Assembly: GCF_000282195.1 (NCBI RefSeq) | Contig: NZ_AKJT01000023.1 | Location: 1 to 64,000 of the forward strand | Length of the DNA: 64,000 bases | Reading direction: 5' to 3' | DNA from: Pseudomonas sp. GM18 | GTDB taxonomy: Bacteria; Pseudomonadota; Gammaproteobacteria; Pseudomonadales; Pseudomonadaceae | Shown: positions 10,911 to 20,443 of the stretch, piece after piece | Numbering within the stretch: the first letter of the stretch is position 1 | Layout: each line of letters starts with the position of its first letter | Notes under the pieces: generated by a model | The model's database searches: none | What the model saw: only the letters and a program-made list of their open reading frames with translations | Told to the model about the DNA's origin: nothing | Program-made: the position numbers and the translations under genes

Positions 10911-10936
10911 TTCCCACGCAGAGCGTGGGAACGATC
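10911..10936. repeat. REP copy (TTCCCACGC...GATC class)
   Basis: Partial copy of the 31-bp palindrome described at 7288. It lies between the GcsR-like sites and the gcsR stop codon, and may form the gcsR 3' end. Confidence 0.7.
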
Positions 10937-10950
10937 AAGGCATTACGCAA

Positions 10951-12462
10951 CTACAGGGGCTTATTGGGAATCCCGTACTTGCGCAACCGATGGGCAATCG
11001 CGGTGTGGGAGGTTTGCAGGCGGCTGGCCAGTTGGCGGGTGGAGGGGTAGCTGACGTAGAGCTTTTCCAGCAGATCTTTCTCGAACTCTTCCATGGCCTG
11101 TTCGAGGCTGTCGACCTCGGTATCGCTCTGGCGCGCCACGGAGGTGCCAGCAATGTCGAGGTCGCCGATGTCCACCAGGCTGCTTTCGCAAATCGCCGCG
11201 GCGCGGAAGATCACGTTCTGCAGTTGCCGCACGTTGCCCGGCCAACGGTTGCCCAGCAGCGCCGGGTAGGTGCCCGGGGCCAGACGGCAGACCGGGCGCT
11301 GGATCTGCGCGCAGGCCTGCTGCATGAAGTAGCGCGCCAGCAGCAGAATGTCCTGGCCGCGCTCGCGCAGGGGCGGGACTTCGACATTCAGCACGTTGAG
11401 GCGATAGAACAGGTCTTCACGGAAGGCGCCTTCGCTGACCATTTTTTCCAGATTGCGGTGGGTCGCGCTGAGGATCCGCACGTTGACCTTCACTTCGCGG
11501 TCGCCACCGACCCGACGAAAGCTGCCGTCGTTGAGAAAACGCAGCAATTTCGCCTGCAAATACGGCGACATCTCGCCGATCTCGTCGAGAAATACCGTGC
11601 CCTGGTTGGCCAGTTCCATCAGCCCCGGCTTGCCGCCCCGTTGCGCGCCGGTGAAGGCGCCGGGGGCGTAGCCGAACAGTTCGCTTTCGGCGAGGTTTTC
11701 CGGCAGTGCCGCGCAGTTCAAGGCCAGGAACGGCGAACCGTGGCGGGCGCTGATGGCGTGGCAGGCACGGGCCACCAGTTCTTTGCCGGTGCCGGTTTCA
11801 CCCTGGATCAGCAACGGTGCATCAAGGGCGGCGACCCGCTGGGCGCGAGCCTTGAGCGTACGAATCGCCGGCGATTCGCCGAGCAGGGCATCGAAGCCTT
11901 CAGCGTGATCGTGGTGCAGCGCCGAGAGGCGTTCACCGATGCGGTTCGGTTGATACAGAGTCAGCAGGGCGCCGGCGTCGGTGATCGGCGTGGCGTCCAG
12001 CAGCAGGGTTTGACCGTTGACGGTGATTTCGCGCAGCGGCAGGCGGAAGCCGTTTTCCAGCAATGTGTCGAGCAGCGCCGGGTCGGCGAACAGCTCGCTG
12101 ATGCTCTCACCCGCCGGTTCGCGGCCGTACAGGGCAATCAGCGCCGGGTTGGCCAGCAGCACTTTGCCTGCACTGTCCAGGGCCAGCACCGGGTCGGTCA
12201 TGGCGGCGAGCAACGCGTCGAGCTGCAAGTGCCGGCGCTGGCCGGGAAGGATGTCGACCACCGTCACCGCTTGCACGCCACGCACGTTGAACAGCGCATC
12301 GCGCAGCTCTTCGAGCACGGCCGGGCTCAAGGTCGGGGCGTCGATGTAGACGTTGGGCGGCACCATTTCCACCGCATCCAGATTGAGATTGCGCCCACCG
12401 AGCAGGGCCAGGACTTCCTGGGTGATACCGACGCGGTCGATGAAACTGACGTGGATGCGCAT
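10951..12462 (-). CDS. gcsR: GcsR, TyrR-like sigma-54 enhancer-binding regulator of glycine cleavage
   Basis: A 503-residue TyrR-type activator. Domains in order: N-terminal ACT (1-70, MRIHVSFIDRVGITQEVLALL), PAS (about 80-180), AAA+ ATPase (about 200-430) with Walker A GETGTGKE, the sigma-54 contact loop GAFTGA and Walker B GTVFLDEIG, and a C-terminal helix-turn-helix (about 455-503). The family start MRIHVSFID at 12462 was chosen over a 41-residue extension. P. aeruginosa GcsR (PA2449) activates the neighbouring gcv operon in response to glycine. The location and the sites at 10750-10867 strongly support the same role here. Confidence 0.93.
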   Translation of the reverse strand: MRIHVSFIDRVGITQEVLALLGGRNLNLDAVEMVPPNVYIDAPTLSPAVLEELRDALFNVRGVQAVTVVDILPGQRRHLQLDALLAAMTDPVLALDSAGKVLLANPALIALYGREPAGESISELFADPALLDTLLENGFRLPLREITVNGQTLLLDATPITDAGALLTLYQPNRIGERLSALHHDHAEGFDALLGESPAIRTLKARAQRVAALDAPLLIQGETGTGKELVARACHAISARHGSPFLALNCAALPENLAESELFGYAPGAFTGAQRGGKPGLMELANQGTVFLDEIGEMSPYLQAKLLRFLNDGSFRRVGGDREVKVNVRILSATHRNLEKMVSEGAFREDLFYRLNVLNVEVPPLRERGQDILLLARYFMQQACAQIQRPVCRLAPGTYPALLGNRWPGNVRQLQNVIFRAAAICESSLVDIGDLDIAGTSVARQSDTEVDSLEQAMEEFEKDLLEKLYVSYPSTRQLASRLQTSHTAIAHRLRKYGIPNKPL

Positions 12463-12540
12463 GGGCAGTTTGGTTCTGGAGTGCGGAGGGTGGCAAGTAT
12501 GCCTTGGGGCGGGCCTCAGGTGAAATGCGCGTTCTAATTG

Positions 12541-12603
12541 TCGGAGCGAGGAGGCCCTCAATACCGCCAAACGCTTCGCGGGCAAGACCTCGCTCCTACA
12601 AGG
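12541..12603. repeat. Imperfect REP pair upstream of gcsR
   Basis: TCGGAGCGAGG at the left and GACCTCGCTCCTACA at the right are imperfect inverse copies around a GCGGGCAAG core. It lies in the spacer between the DUF5064 gene and gcsR, in the region that should hold the gcsR promoter. Confidence 0.6.
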
Positions 12604-12658
12604 GAATACGTTCGGCGCAGGAGTTGCCGATAGCTGCGATCTTTAGATCTTCCCAGCG

Positions 12659-13018
12659 TTATCCCAGGTGTTCAGGTTTTACCGGGTCGCCGGACTTGAC
12701 GTGGAGCTGTGCCCGCACGTCTTCAAACATCTCGTCGTAATACTTGTGCATCGCGCCGATGTTGGTTGTCTTGGGCAGGCCATACTTTTGTGCGATACGC
12801 GTGGCGTGGCGGGCGAAGTCGAAGGCCTGGTCCTTGGGCAGGTAGAACGATTCATCCAGCTCTTTGCCCTCGACCGAGCCATGCAGCCTGAAGAGCATGC
12901 CTTTGCCTTCCTTGGGATCCTGGGCGATTTCGTATTTGATGTGCAGGTTGTAGCTGAAGTCGTCCTTGTTCAGCGCGTGACGCTCGATGTGCAGATGACC
13001 GGGTTCAAACGTAGCCAT
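12659..13018 (-). CDS. DUF5064 family protein
   Basis: A 119-residue soluble protein that I assign to DUF5064 from memory of Pseudomonas annotations; function unknown. It opens with FEPGHLHIERHALN and is mixed alpha/beta by eye, with alternating strands in SYNLHIKYEI and GMLFRLHGSVEG followed by two helices. It has no signal peptide or membrane helix. The ribosome site AAGGAGAG is strong. It sits between arcC and gcsR on the same strand; a shared transcript with arcDABC is possible because only 96 bases part it from the arcC stop. Confidence 0.7.
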   Translation of the reverse strand: MATFEPGHLHIERHALNKDDFSYNLHIKYEIAQDPKEGKGMLFRLHGSVEGKELDESFYLPKDQAFDFARHATRIAQKYGLPKTTNIGAMHKYYDEMFEDVRAQLHVKSGDPVKPEHLG

Positions 13019-13078
13019 TGGCGTCTCTCCTTCAAAAAAGGCCTTGAATCAGGGCAGACCCCACACCTGTCCCCCTGC

Positions 13079-13120
13079 GTTTCTTTCTATTCGTTTCTTT
13101 CTATTCGTTTCTTTCTATTG
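13079..13120. repeat. Three 14-bp tandem repeats at the end of arcC
   Basis: GTTTCTTTCTATTC occurs three times head to tail (13079, 13093, 13107), with only the last base changed in the third copy. The array covers the arcC stop codon and the start of the spacer. Such arrays can change copy number by slippage. Confidence 0.85.
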
Positions 13121-14044
13121 ATAGCTGATACCAGGCGTCGCTGTGCTGATACGGGTGCCGGCCTTGCCCTGGACGATCGCTTCGATGTCCGCGAGTGAAC
13201 CGATCACCGCGACTTTCCCAGTATGGCGGGCGAACTCGCAGGCCGCCTGGACCTTTGGTCCCATGGAGCCGGCGGCGAAGCCGAGTTTTTCCATTTCATC
13301 CGGGTGGGCCTGGGCGATGGCTTTCTGCGTGGGTTGGCCGAAGTCGATGTAGGCGGCATTGACGTCAGTGGCAATCACCAGTAGATCGCTTTCCAGCTGT
13401 TCGGCCAGCAGCGCCGAGCACAGGTCCTTGTCGATCACCGCTTCCACGCCCTGGAGCTTGCCGCTGGCGTCGTACATCGTCGGAATGCCGCCGCCCCCGG
13501 CGCAAATCACGATGCTGCTTTTGTCCAGCAGCCACTTGATCGGGCGGATTTCGAAGATGCGTTTGGGTTTCGGGCTGGCGACCACGCGCCGGAATTTGTC
13601 GCCGTCCGGGGCGATGGTCCAGCCTTTTTCGGCGGCGAGTTTCTCTGCCTCGGCTTTGGAGTAGACCGGGCCGATGGGTTTGCTGGGGTTCTGGAAGGCC
13701 GGGTCGTTGGCGTCGACTTCGACCTGGGTCAGCAGGGTGGCGAACGGGACTTCGAAGTCCAGCAGGTTGCCCAGTTCCTGTTCGATGATGTAGCCGATCA
13801 TGCCTTCGGTTTCGGCGCCGAGTACGTCGAGCGGGTAAGGAGAAACCTGGGTATAGGCCGCCGCTTGCAGCGACAACAGGCCAACCTGCGGACCATTGCC
13901 GTGGGCGATTACCAATTGGTTGCCGGGGTAGACCTTGGCGATCTGTTCGGTGGCGATCCGGATGTTGGCGCGCTGGTTGTCCGCGGTCAGGGGTTCACCC
14001 CGGCGGAGCAGGGCGTTACCGCCCAGAGCAACGACGATACGCAT
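13115..14044 (-). CDS. arcC: Carbamate kinase
   Basis: ArcC makes ATP from carbamoyl phosphate and ADP, the energy-yielding step of the arginine deiminase pathway. The 309-residue chain starts with the kinase motif [19 protein letters not shown] and has the carbamate-kinase stretches [10 protein letters not shown] and [15 protein letters not shown] follows the second dimer segment, and the protein ends ISYQ inside a short tandem repeat. It is the last gene of arcDABC. A REP cluster of about 120 bases parts it from arcB, which may lower its expression relative to arcAB. Confidence 0.97.
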   Translation of the reverse strand: MRIVVALGGNALLRRGEPLTADNQRANIRIATEQIAKVYPGNQLVIAHGNGPQVGLLSLQAAAYTQVSPYPLDVLGAETEGMIGYIIEQELGNLLDFEVPFATLLTQVEVDANDPAFQNPSKPIGPVYSKAEAEKLAAEKGWTIAPDGDKFRRVVASPKPKRIFEIRPIKWLLDKSSIVICAGGGGIPTMYDASGKLQGVEAVIDKDLCSALLAEQLESDLLVIATDVNAAYIDFGQPTQKAIAQAHPDEMEKLGFAAGSMGPKVQAACEFARHTGKVAVIGSLADIEAIVQGKAGTRISTATPGISYQ

Positions 14045-14089
14045 AATGCAGTCCTTCTAAATAGGGGCGGGCGATCTGATCTCCCTGAT

Positions 14090-14211
14090 GATCGTTCCCA
14101 CGGTCCCCGTGGGAATGCCGCCCGGGACGCTCCGCGTCCCATGTGACGCGGAGCGTCACTGGATGCATTCCCACGCAGAGCGTGGGAACGATCATCAGCG
14201 TGGGAACGATC
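14090..14211. repeat. REP cluster between arcB and arcC
   Basis: At least three half-units of the GATCGTTCCCACG palindrome family surround a GACGCGGAGCGTC core. Both ends end in GATC. It fills most of the arcB-arcC spacer and would fold strongly in the arc mRNA. Confidence 0.8.
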
Positions 14212-14224
14212 ACCGCATCAGCCG

Positions 14225-15235
14225 TTAGATATCCGCCAACGCCGACACCAGAATCGCCTTGATGGTGTGCATGCGGTTTTCCGCTTGCTCGAAGGCGATG
14301 TTGGCCGGCGACTCGAAGACTTCTTCCGTCACTTCAACCCCGTTGGCCAAGTGCGGATAGCGCGCGGCGATGTCTTTTCCGACCTTGGTTTCGCTGTTGT
14401 GGAATGCCGGCAAACAGTGCATGAATTTCACGCGCGGGTTGCCCGAGGCCTTCATCATGTTGGCGTTGACCTGGTACGGCAGCAGTTGCTCGATGCGTTC
14501 GTCCCACGCTTCCACCGGCTCGCCCATCGACACCCAGATGTCGGTGTGGATGAAGTCCACGCCCTTGACCGCTGCTTTCGGGTCTTCGGTGATGGTGATG
14601 CGCGCGCCGCTCTCTTCGGCGAAGGCTTTGCACTGATCGATGAAGTCCTGATGCGGCCACAGCGCTTTCGGTGCGGCGATGCGTACGTCCATGCCGAGTT
14701 TGGCACCGATCATCAGCAACGAGTTGCCCATGTTGTAGCGCGCATCGCCGAGGTAGGCGTAGCTGATGTCGTGCAGCGGTTTGTCGCTGTGTTCGCGCAT
14801 GGTCAGGGTGTCGGCGATCATTTGCGTCGGGTGGAACTCAGCGGTCAGGCCGTTGAACACCGGTACGCCGGCGAACTTGGCCAGCTCTTCGACGATTTCC
14901 TGTTCGAAGCCGCGGTACTCGATGGCGTCGAACATCCGCCCCAGCACGCGGGCGGTGTCTTTCATGCTTTCCTTGTGGCCGATCTGCGATGACACCGGGT
15001 CGATGTAAGTGACGTGGGCGCCCTGGTCATGGGCCGCGACTTCGAAGGCGCACCGGGTGCGGGTCGAGGTTTTTTCGAAGATCAGCGCGATGTTCTTGCC
15101 TTGCAGGTGCGGACGCTCGGTGCCGGTGTATTTAGCGCGTTTGAGGTCGCGGGACAGGTCCAGCAAGTAGTGCAGCTCGCGAGTGGTGTGGTGCATCAGC
15201 GAGAGCAGGCTGCGGTTGCGCATATTGAAAGCCAT
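14225..15235 (-). CDS. arcB: Ornithine carbamoyltransferase, catabolic
   Basis: In this pathway the enzyme phosphorolyses citrulline to ornithine and carbamoyl phosphate. The 336-residue protein shows the carbamoyl-phosphate motif [13 protein letters not shown], the substrate motifs FHPTQMIAD and [15 protein letters not shown], and the ending [14 protein letters not shown]. As far as I recall it, it agrees closely with P. aeruginosa catabolic ArcB over its whole length. Its place between arcA and arcC supports the catabolic rather than the anabolic (ArgF) role. Confidence 0.97.
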   Translation of the reverse strand: MAFNMRNRSLLSLMHHTTRELHYLLDLSRDLKRAKYTGTERPHLQGKNIALIFEKTSTRTRCAFEVAAHDQGAHVTYIDPVSSQIGHKESMKDTARVLGRMFDAIEYRGFEQEIVEELAKFAGVPVFNGLTAEFHPTQMIADTLTMREHSDKPLHDISYAYLGDARYNMGNSLLMIGAKLGMDVRIAAPKALWPHQDFIDQCKAFAEESGARITITEDPKAAVKGVDFIHTDIWVSMGEPVEAWDERIEQLLPYQVNANMMKASGNPRVKFMHCLPAFHNSETKVGKDIAARYPHLANGVEVTEEVFESPANIAFEQAENRMHTIKAILVSALADI

Positions 15236-15304
15236 GATTGGATCTCCTTGGGTTTCGGTTATCCCCTCGGCCGTGCTGGATAAGCATCGGCCAAGGCTCG
15301 AAAG

Positions 15305-16561
15305 TTAATAATCGATAGGGTCGCGAATGATCGGGCAGGTCATGCAGTGGCCACCGCCGCGCCCGCGCCCGAGTTCACTGGCGCTGATGGTGATGACCTC
15401 GATGCCGGCCTTGCGCAGCAGGGTGTTGGTGTAGGTATTGCGGTCGTAGCCGATGACCACGCCTGGCTCCACGGCCACCACGTTGTTGCCGTCGTCCCAT
15501 TGCTCGCGTTCGGCGGCGAAGCTGTTGCCGCCGGTTTCGACGACGCGCAGCGCCTTGAGGTTGAGGGCCTTGGCCACGGTGTCGAGGAAGCTGGTTTCTT
15601 CACGGCGCACGTCGATGCCGCCCGGTTTGCTTTCATCAGGGCGCAGGCTGAAGGCGACGATCTGGTTCACCACTTCCGGGAAAATCGTCACCAGGTCGCG
15701 GTCGCAGAAACTGAACACGGTGTCCAGGTGCATCGCTGCGCGGGATTTCGGCAGGCCGGCGACGATCACTCGTTCCACCGCTTTGTTCTTGAACAGATTG
15801 ACCGCCAATTGGCCGATGGCCTGGCGGGACGAGCGCTCGCCCATGCCGATCAACACCACGCCGTTGCCGATCGGCATCACGTCGCCGCCCTCAAGGGTGG
15901 CGCTGCCGTGATCCTGGTCGGGGTCGCCGTACCAGATCTGGAAGTCGGCGTTGGTGAACTGCGGGTGGAATCTGTAGATGGCGGTGGCCAGCAGGGTTTC
16001 CTGACGGCGCGCCGGCCAGTACATCGGGTTCAGGGTCACGCCGCCGTAGATCCAGCAGGTGGTGTCGCGGGTGAACTGGGTGTTGGGCAGCGGCGGCAGA
16101 ATGAAGCTGGAGTGGCCGAGGAAATCGCGGAACATCTGGATGGTCTTGCCACCGAAACTGTCCGGCAGGTCATCGGCGGAAACCCCGCCGATGAGGAATT
16201 CGGCGATCTTGCGCGGCTCCAGGCTACGCAGCCAGGCACCCACTTCATGGATCAGGCCGAGGCCCACCGAGTTGCCGGTGATCTTGCGTTCCAGAATCCA
16301 GTCCAGCGCTTCAGGCATCGCCACGATGTCGGTCAACAGGTTGTGCATTTCCAGCACGTCGATGTTGCGCTCACGCATTTTGGTGACGAAGTCGAAGTGA
16401 TCACGCTTGGCCTGGGCGACCCACAGCACATCATCGAAAAGCAGTTCATCACAGTTGTTCGGGGTCAGCCGCTGGTGGGCCAGGCCGGGGGAGCAAACCA
16501 TGACTTTGCGCAGTTTGCCGGCTTCGGAATGGACGCCGTACTTAACTTTTTCCGTGGTCAT
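15305..16561 (-). CDS. arcA: Arginine deiminase
   Basis: ArcA hydrolyses arginine to citrulline and ammonia, giving ATP under oxygen limitation and buffering acid. The 418-residue protein keeps the nucleophile C406 in GGGHCMTCP, the Asp/His residues in GGDVMPIG and [10 protein letters not shown], and the N-terminal segment [15 protein letters not shown]. It is second in arcDABC, 50 bases after arcD. Expression probably follows the ANR-type box upstream of arcD. Confidence 0.98.
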   Translation of the reverse strand: MTTEKVKYGVHSEAGKLRKVMVCSPGLAHQRLTPNNCDELLFDDVLWVAQAKRDHFDFVTKMRERNIDVLEMHNLLTDIVAMPEALDWILERKITGNSVGLGLIHEVGAWLRSLEPRKIAEFLIGGVSADDLPDSFGGKTIQMFRDFLGHSSFILPPLPNTQFTRDTTCWIYGGVTLNPMYWPARRQETLLATAIYRFHPQFTNADFQIWYGDPDQDHGSATLEGGDVMPIGNGVVLIGMGERSSRQAIGQLAVNLFKNKAVERVIVAGLPKSRAAMHLDTVFSFCDRDLVTIFPEVVNQIVAFSLRPDESKPGGIDVRREETSFLDTVAKALNLKALRVVETGGNSFAAEREQWDDGNNVVAVEPGVVIGYDRNTYTNTLLRKAGIEVITISASELGRGRGGGHCMTCPIIRDPIDY

Positions 16562-16611
16562 TACGTGTTCCTCCAGATGAAAACAATCGGGTACTGCTTT
16601 TCACAACAGTG

Positions 16612-18039
16612 CTAAAGGGTCAGGAAGCCGTCATACAGCCCATAGGCCGCCACCAGGGCGCCCGCGACGACAGCGGCGAAAATCAGCTTCTCGATGTTGG
16701 TGAAAACCGGTTTGTCGACTTCAAGCTTGGCTTTGGCGAACAGGATCGCGCCGGGGGCATACAGCAGGGCGGAGAGCAGCAGGTATTTGACGCCGCCGGC
16801 GTACAGCAGCCAGATCGCGTAGATCAGAGCGATGCCACCGATGACCAGGTCTTTGCTGCGCTCGGCCGCAGCGTTTTCATAGCTCTCGCCGCGCACTGCC
16901 AGCAGCACGGCATAGGCCGCCGACCACAGATAGGGCACCAGGATCATCGAGGTGGCGAGGTAGATCAGCGACAGGTAAGTGCTGGCCGAAAACAGTGTGA
17001 TGATCAGAAACAGCTGCACCATCGCGTTGGTCAGCCACAGCGCGTTGGCGGGTACAAGGTTGGCGTTTTCACGGCGCAAAAACGCCGGCATGGTGTGGTC
17101 CTTGGCGGCGGCGAACATGATCTCCGCGCACAGCAACACCCATGACAGCAACGCCCCGAGCAAGGAAATGATCAGGCCGACGCTGATCAGCACCGCACCC
17201 CAATGACCGACCACGTGTTCCAGCACCGCGGCCATCGACGGGTTCTGCAGTTTCGCCAATGCCGGTTGGGTCATGATTCCCAGGGACAACACGTTCACCA
17301 GCATCAGGAACAGCAGCACGGTGATGAAGCCGATGACCGTAGCCTTACCCACGTCGCTGCGTTTTTCCGCGCGGGCCGAGAAAATGCTCGCGCCTTCGAT
17401 GCCGATGAACACCCACACCGTGACCAGCATCATCTTGCGCACCTGGTTCATCACGCTGCCCAGGTCCGGGTTTTTCACGCCCCAGATGTCAGCGGTGAAG
17501 ATCTCCAGTTTGAAGGCGAACACCGCGATCAACACGAACAGCAGCAGCGGCACGACCTTGGCCACGGTGGTCACCAGGTTGATGAACGCCGCTTCCTTGA
17601 TCCCCCGTAAAACCAGAAAGTGCACCGCCCAAAGCAGCAGCGAAGCACCGATGACGGCGGCAGGAGTATTCCCCTCTCCAAATAGCGGGAAAAAATAACC
17701 GAGAGTGCTGAACAGCAGGACGAAGTAACCCACGTTGCCCAACCAGGCGCTGATCCAGTATCCCCAGGCCGACGAAAACCCCATGTAGTCGCCGAACCCG
17801 GCCTTGGCGTAGGCATAAACACCGCCATCCAGATCAGGCTTGCGATTGGCCAGGGTTTGAAAGACGAACGCGAGGGTCAACATACCCACCGCGGTAATCG
17901 CCCAACCAATAAGAACAGCACCAACGTCAGCACTGGCAGCCATGTTCTGGGGCAAAGAGAATATTCCACCACCAATCATTGAACCGACCACTAAAGCAAC
18001 GAGCGCACCGAGTTTCAGTTTTCCGGGGGATTCAGACAT
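16612..18039 (-). CDS. arcD: Arginine/ornithine antiporter
   Basis: ArcD exchanges outside arginine for inside ornithine and feeds the deiminase pathway. It is an inner-membrane APC-family carrier of 475 residues with about 12-13 hydrophobic helices. Family features include LGALVALVVGSMIGGGIFSLPQ in helix 1 and GIEGASIFSARAEKRSDVGKA in the middle. I chose ATG 18039 (MSESPGKLK); a longer frame adds 19 residues from the leader. A GGAG stands a little over ten bases upstream. It is the first gene of the operon. Confidence 0.96.
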   Translation of the reverse strand: MSESPGKLKLGALVALVVGSMIGGGIFSLPQNMAASADVGAVLIGWAITAVGMLTLAFVFQTLANRKPDLDGGVYAYAKAGFGDYMGFSSAWGYWISAWLGNVGYFVLLFSTLGYFFPLFGEGNTPAAVIGASLLLWAVHFLVLRGIKEAAFINLVTTVAKVVPLLLFVLIAVFAFKLEIFTADIWGVKNPDLGSVMNQVRKMMLVTVWVFIGIEGASIFSARAEKRSDVGKATVIGFITVLLFLMLVNVLSLGIMTQPALAKLQNPSMAAVLEHVVGHWGAVLISVGLIISLLGALLSWVLLCAEIMFAAAKDHTMPAFLRRENANLVPANALWLTNAMVQLFLIITLFSASTYLSLIYLATSMILVPYLWSAAYAVLLAVRGESYENAAAERSKDLVIGGIALIYAIWLLYAGGVKYLLLSALLYAPGAILFAKAKLEVDKPVFTNIEKLIFAAVVAGALVAAYGLYDGFLTL

Positions 18040-18100
18040 AGCATGACTCCAGTGCAGGAGAAGAGAGGCAACAGAGTAATTCTGTTGGCTGTTCAATCAG

Positions 18101-18114
18101 CTGACATAGATCAG
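18101..18114. promoter_or_regulatory. Candidate ANR/FNR box of the arc operon
   Basis: CTGAC-ATAG-ATCAG is a near-palindrome fitting the ANR pattern TTGAT-N4-ATCAA, with the core TGA-N6-TCA intact. Its centre is about 68 bases before arcD. It suggests oxygen-limited induction, as known for arcDABC in P. aeruginosa. Confidence 0.6.
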
Positions 18115-18184
18115 TGCATGGGCACATTCCATTGTTAATGAAAGACTTATGTATCTTTCTCAGGCACAAGGCCTTAATGCGATC

Positions 18185-18317
18185 TGTAGCAGCTGCCGAA
18201 GGCTGCGTTCGGCTGCGCAGCAGTCGTGAGTCCGGTTGCCGTGGTGTATCCGACGCACCGCAATGGTTTATTTGACGACTGCTTCGCAGCCGAACGCAGC
18301 CTTCGGCAGCTGCTACA
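18185..18317. repeat. Large inverted REP pair upstream of arcD
   Basis: Two 33-base arms (18185-18217 and 18285-18317) are exact inverse copies around 67 bases. The arms begin TGTAGCAGCTGCCGAAGG. The element lies upstream of the ANR-type box. Confidence 0.9.
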
Positions 18318-18547
18318 AAGAATGCGTAGCGACTGAAAGTGCTTAAGTGAATAGCATTACGAAGTTAGTTTGTTTCTGCGGATTTATCAGGTGCGCGATA
18401 CAAAACTCTTTACTGGCCGGACCTATAGATTGTTCGGCTATAAATAAAAGGAAATGGTCGGGATTAATGGATAAATGTTATTTGGTTTTATCTATTTAGT
18501 TAAAAATAAACTACGTGACAGTGTTTACGGTGACTGTTCGGGCCTCA
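18318..18547. other. AT-rich spacer between arcD and the CoA-transferase gene
   Basis: Between two REP pairs lies an AT-rich stretch with no gene. The part 18430-18520 is especially AT-rich. I see no clear promoter or terminator in it. Confidence 0.5.
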
Positions 18548-18640
18548 TCGCGGGCAAGTCGGATCGCCGCACCGCACGCTCCCACAGGATCACGCTGTAC
18601 CTGTAGGAGCGAGCGGTGCGGCGATCCGACTTGCCCGCGA
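18548..18640. repeat. Inverted REP pair, CGCGGGCAAGTCGGATCGCC class
   Basis: Arms of 28 bases at 18548-18575 and 18613-18640 are exact inverse copies. It ends 14 bases from the CoA-transferase stop and may serve as its 3' hairpin. Confidence 0.88.
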
Positions 18641-18654
18641 AAGCTATCTGATGG

Positions 18655-19986
18655 TCACCACCACTGCGCGCGATGGGCACCCAGTTCCCCAGCCGGCAGC
18701 GCCCACTGCAGCGGCGTCCCGGTGATCTTCAATGGCACCTGCAACCGATGGGCCGGCCCCCACGGTGTTTGTTCAATCAACATCCCTTGATCGTGGTCAT
18801 CCTCTGCCCGTAACGGCTCATCCGTTCCGGCACCATGCTCGATCAGCAACTTCGCCGTTCGCGCTAGCGACAACCGCGCAGAGCCACCGTGGCCCAATAG
18901 CTTGATCGCACTGGCCGCCATCAAATACCCGGTGGCGTGATCAAGGGCCTGAACCGGCAGCGGTGTCGGTTTATCCGCCTTCTTCCAGTGCATGCCCGCG
19001 TCGGCAATCCCGCTGCTCATCTGCACCAGGCTGTCGAAGCCGCGACGGTTCTGCCAGGGGCCGCTCCAGCCGTAAGCGTTGAGGCAAACATCGATCAGGC
19101 CGGGGGCCAGTACCTGCCGTTGGGCGATGCCGTAACCCAGGCGTTCCAAGGCATCGGCGCGGTAGCCGTGGAGCAGGATGTCGGCGTCCTTGAGCAGGCT
19201 TTCGAACACCGCGCGATCAGTTTTGTCGTGCAGATCCAGGCGCGCGCAGCGTTTGCCCAGGGTCACTTCCGGCACCACGCCCGGTTCGTTCCAGGTCGGT
19301 GGGTCGATGCGCAGCACGTCGGCGCCGAGCCCGGCGAGGAAGCGGCTGGCGATCGGGCCGGCGAGCACCCGCGTGAGGTCCAGCACTTTGATCCCGGCCA
19401 GCGGTTGCGCCACCGAGCCTTGCCAAGGTTTCACGTTTCGGCTGCCACTGGCGCTGAACTGAATCAACGGTTCGGCGTTCACGGCCTGACCTTGGGGGTG
19501 GGCCTGCCATTGCTCCCAACTGCGCATCTCGGCGGCACAACCACCGGCTTCGACCACCGCTTGTTCCAGATCGCTTTTCGCCCACTGAGCCACTTTGCTC
19601 GCCATCGCTGCGCGGTCGGTGCAGGCGCCAAGTACCGTTTCGGCAGCAGCGCGGTGATGCGGCGCGTTGGTGTGCAGGCGGATCCAGCCGTCCTTGGTTG
19701 CGTAGTCGCCGGCGACCGGGTCCCACAGCGGCGGGACGTTCCAGCCCACGGGGCGGATCGAGGTGGCGAACCAGAACGACGCCAGGCGGCGGTCGACTTC
19801 AAGGCTGGGCAAACGACCGGTTTGTTGATGCAGCCGTTCGCTGGCGGCCTGGCCGGCGGCGGCAATGCTGGCGCAGGCCAGATCGGTCACGGCAAACGCC
19901 GAGGGCAGGGCGCCGCTCGAGGTGAACGGGATTGGGGTGTGAGGCAAGCCGAGTGCGGCTTGAATGGACGTGAGTAAATCAGTCAT
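18655..19986 (-). CDS. CaiB/BaiF family (family III) CoA-transferase
   Basis: A 443-residue protein of the family III CoA-transferases, which move CoA between carboxylic acids. The N-terminal 190 residues are a poorly conserved half. Family signatures follow in LAGIKVLDLTRVLAGPIASRFLAGLGADVLRID (about 197-230, with the position of the usual catalytic Asp further on) and RCARLDLHDKTDR. The substrate is unknown. It stands alone on the minus strand with REP elements downstream, so context gives no pathway. The family call is firm; the function is open. Confidence 0.85.
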   Translation of the reverse strand: MTDLLTSIQAALGLPHTPIPFTSSGALPSAFAVTDLACASIAAAGQAASERLHQQTGRLPSLEVDRRLASFWFATSIRPVGWNVPPLWDPVAGDYATKDGWIRLHTNAPHHRAAAETVLGACTDRAAMASKVAQWAKSDLEQAVVEAGGCAAEMRSWEQWQAHPQGQAVNAEPLIQFSASGSRNVKPWQGSVAQPLAGIKVLDLTRVLAGPIASRFLAGLGADVLRIDPPTWNEPGVVPEVTLGKRCARLDLHDKTDRAVFESLLKDADILLHGYRADALERLGYGIAQRQVLAPGLIDVCLNAYGWSGPWQNRRGFDSLVQMSSGIADAGMHWKKADKPTPLPVQALDHATGYLMAASAIKLLGHGGSARLSLARTAKLLIEHGAGTDEPLRAEDDHDQGMLIEQTPWGPAHRLQVPLKITGTPLQWALPAGELGAHRAQWW

Positions 19987-20139
19987 CGAAGGCCCTCCGG
20001 AACGAGAGCCCGAGCATAGTTCAAAAAAACGGCTCGGCCAGATGAAATCCGGTGGGGGAATTCATCGATTTCCGAGCGGCAATACACACGATCCAGAATG
20101 AGTGTTTAACGACACCCGGTGTTACGTCCTAAAGGCCAC

Positions 20140-20443
20140 GAAACCTTGCGCCGTTGCCTACGCCTGCGCCAGAATCCGCCGGCTTGTGCGCCTTGGGGCC
20201 GGTCGGTAACTTGATTCGCGTCACTGATTCGCAGTGATCGGGTTTAGCAGCCCGGCTGTGTTAGCTCTCGGTTGCATAAGTCTCATCCAGTCAGGCATTC
20301 GCCTGTGCTCGATGGTGGCTGTGCGCATGGCACCTTCGGGTGCGCCGGGTTTTGGGAGCTTACCGGTCTGCTAACTTGCGCATAGCCGCCACCCATCCGT
20401 TTAGCAGCGAGACGGACGCGGCCTTACTAGAGGTAAGTATCCC
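20140..20443 (+). other. Hairpin-rich leader of the DUF6124-like gene (candidate structured RNA)
   Basis: The roughly 300 bases before the small gene at 20444 hold a chain of clear stems: CCGGC/GCCGG (20179-20202), TCACTG/CAGTGA (20221-20237), CAGGC/GCCTG (20292-20305) and GCACC-TTCG-GGTGC (20330-20343). A long stem joins GTGGCTGTGCGCA with TGCGCATAGCCGCCAC and encloses the TTCG hairpin. TCCGT/ACGGA follows near 20396-20416. Last, CTTAC-TAGAG-GTAAG (20423-20437) puts the ribosome site in its loop seven bases before the ATG. This density is far above that of other spacers here. A cis-acting regulatory RNA is likely; the ligand or partner is unknown. Confidence 0.6.

Noticed and set aside
10575..10950. 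Possible glycine riboswitch before gcvH
   Set aside because: I found no tandem aptamer pattern. The region is explained by a sigma-54 promoter, an IHF match and GcsR-like sites.
14090..14211. Repeated palindromes that might suggest a CRISPR array or IS ends
   Set aside because: Units are inverted rather than direct repeats with even spacers, occur singly at many loci, and no cas or transposase gene is present. They are REP elements.
20100..20443. Retron or diversity-generating element at the structured leader
   Set aside because: No reverse transcriptase gene lies near, and the adjacent gene is a small DUF protein.
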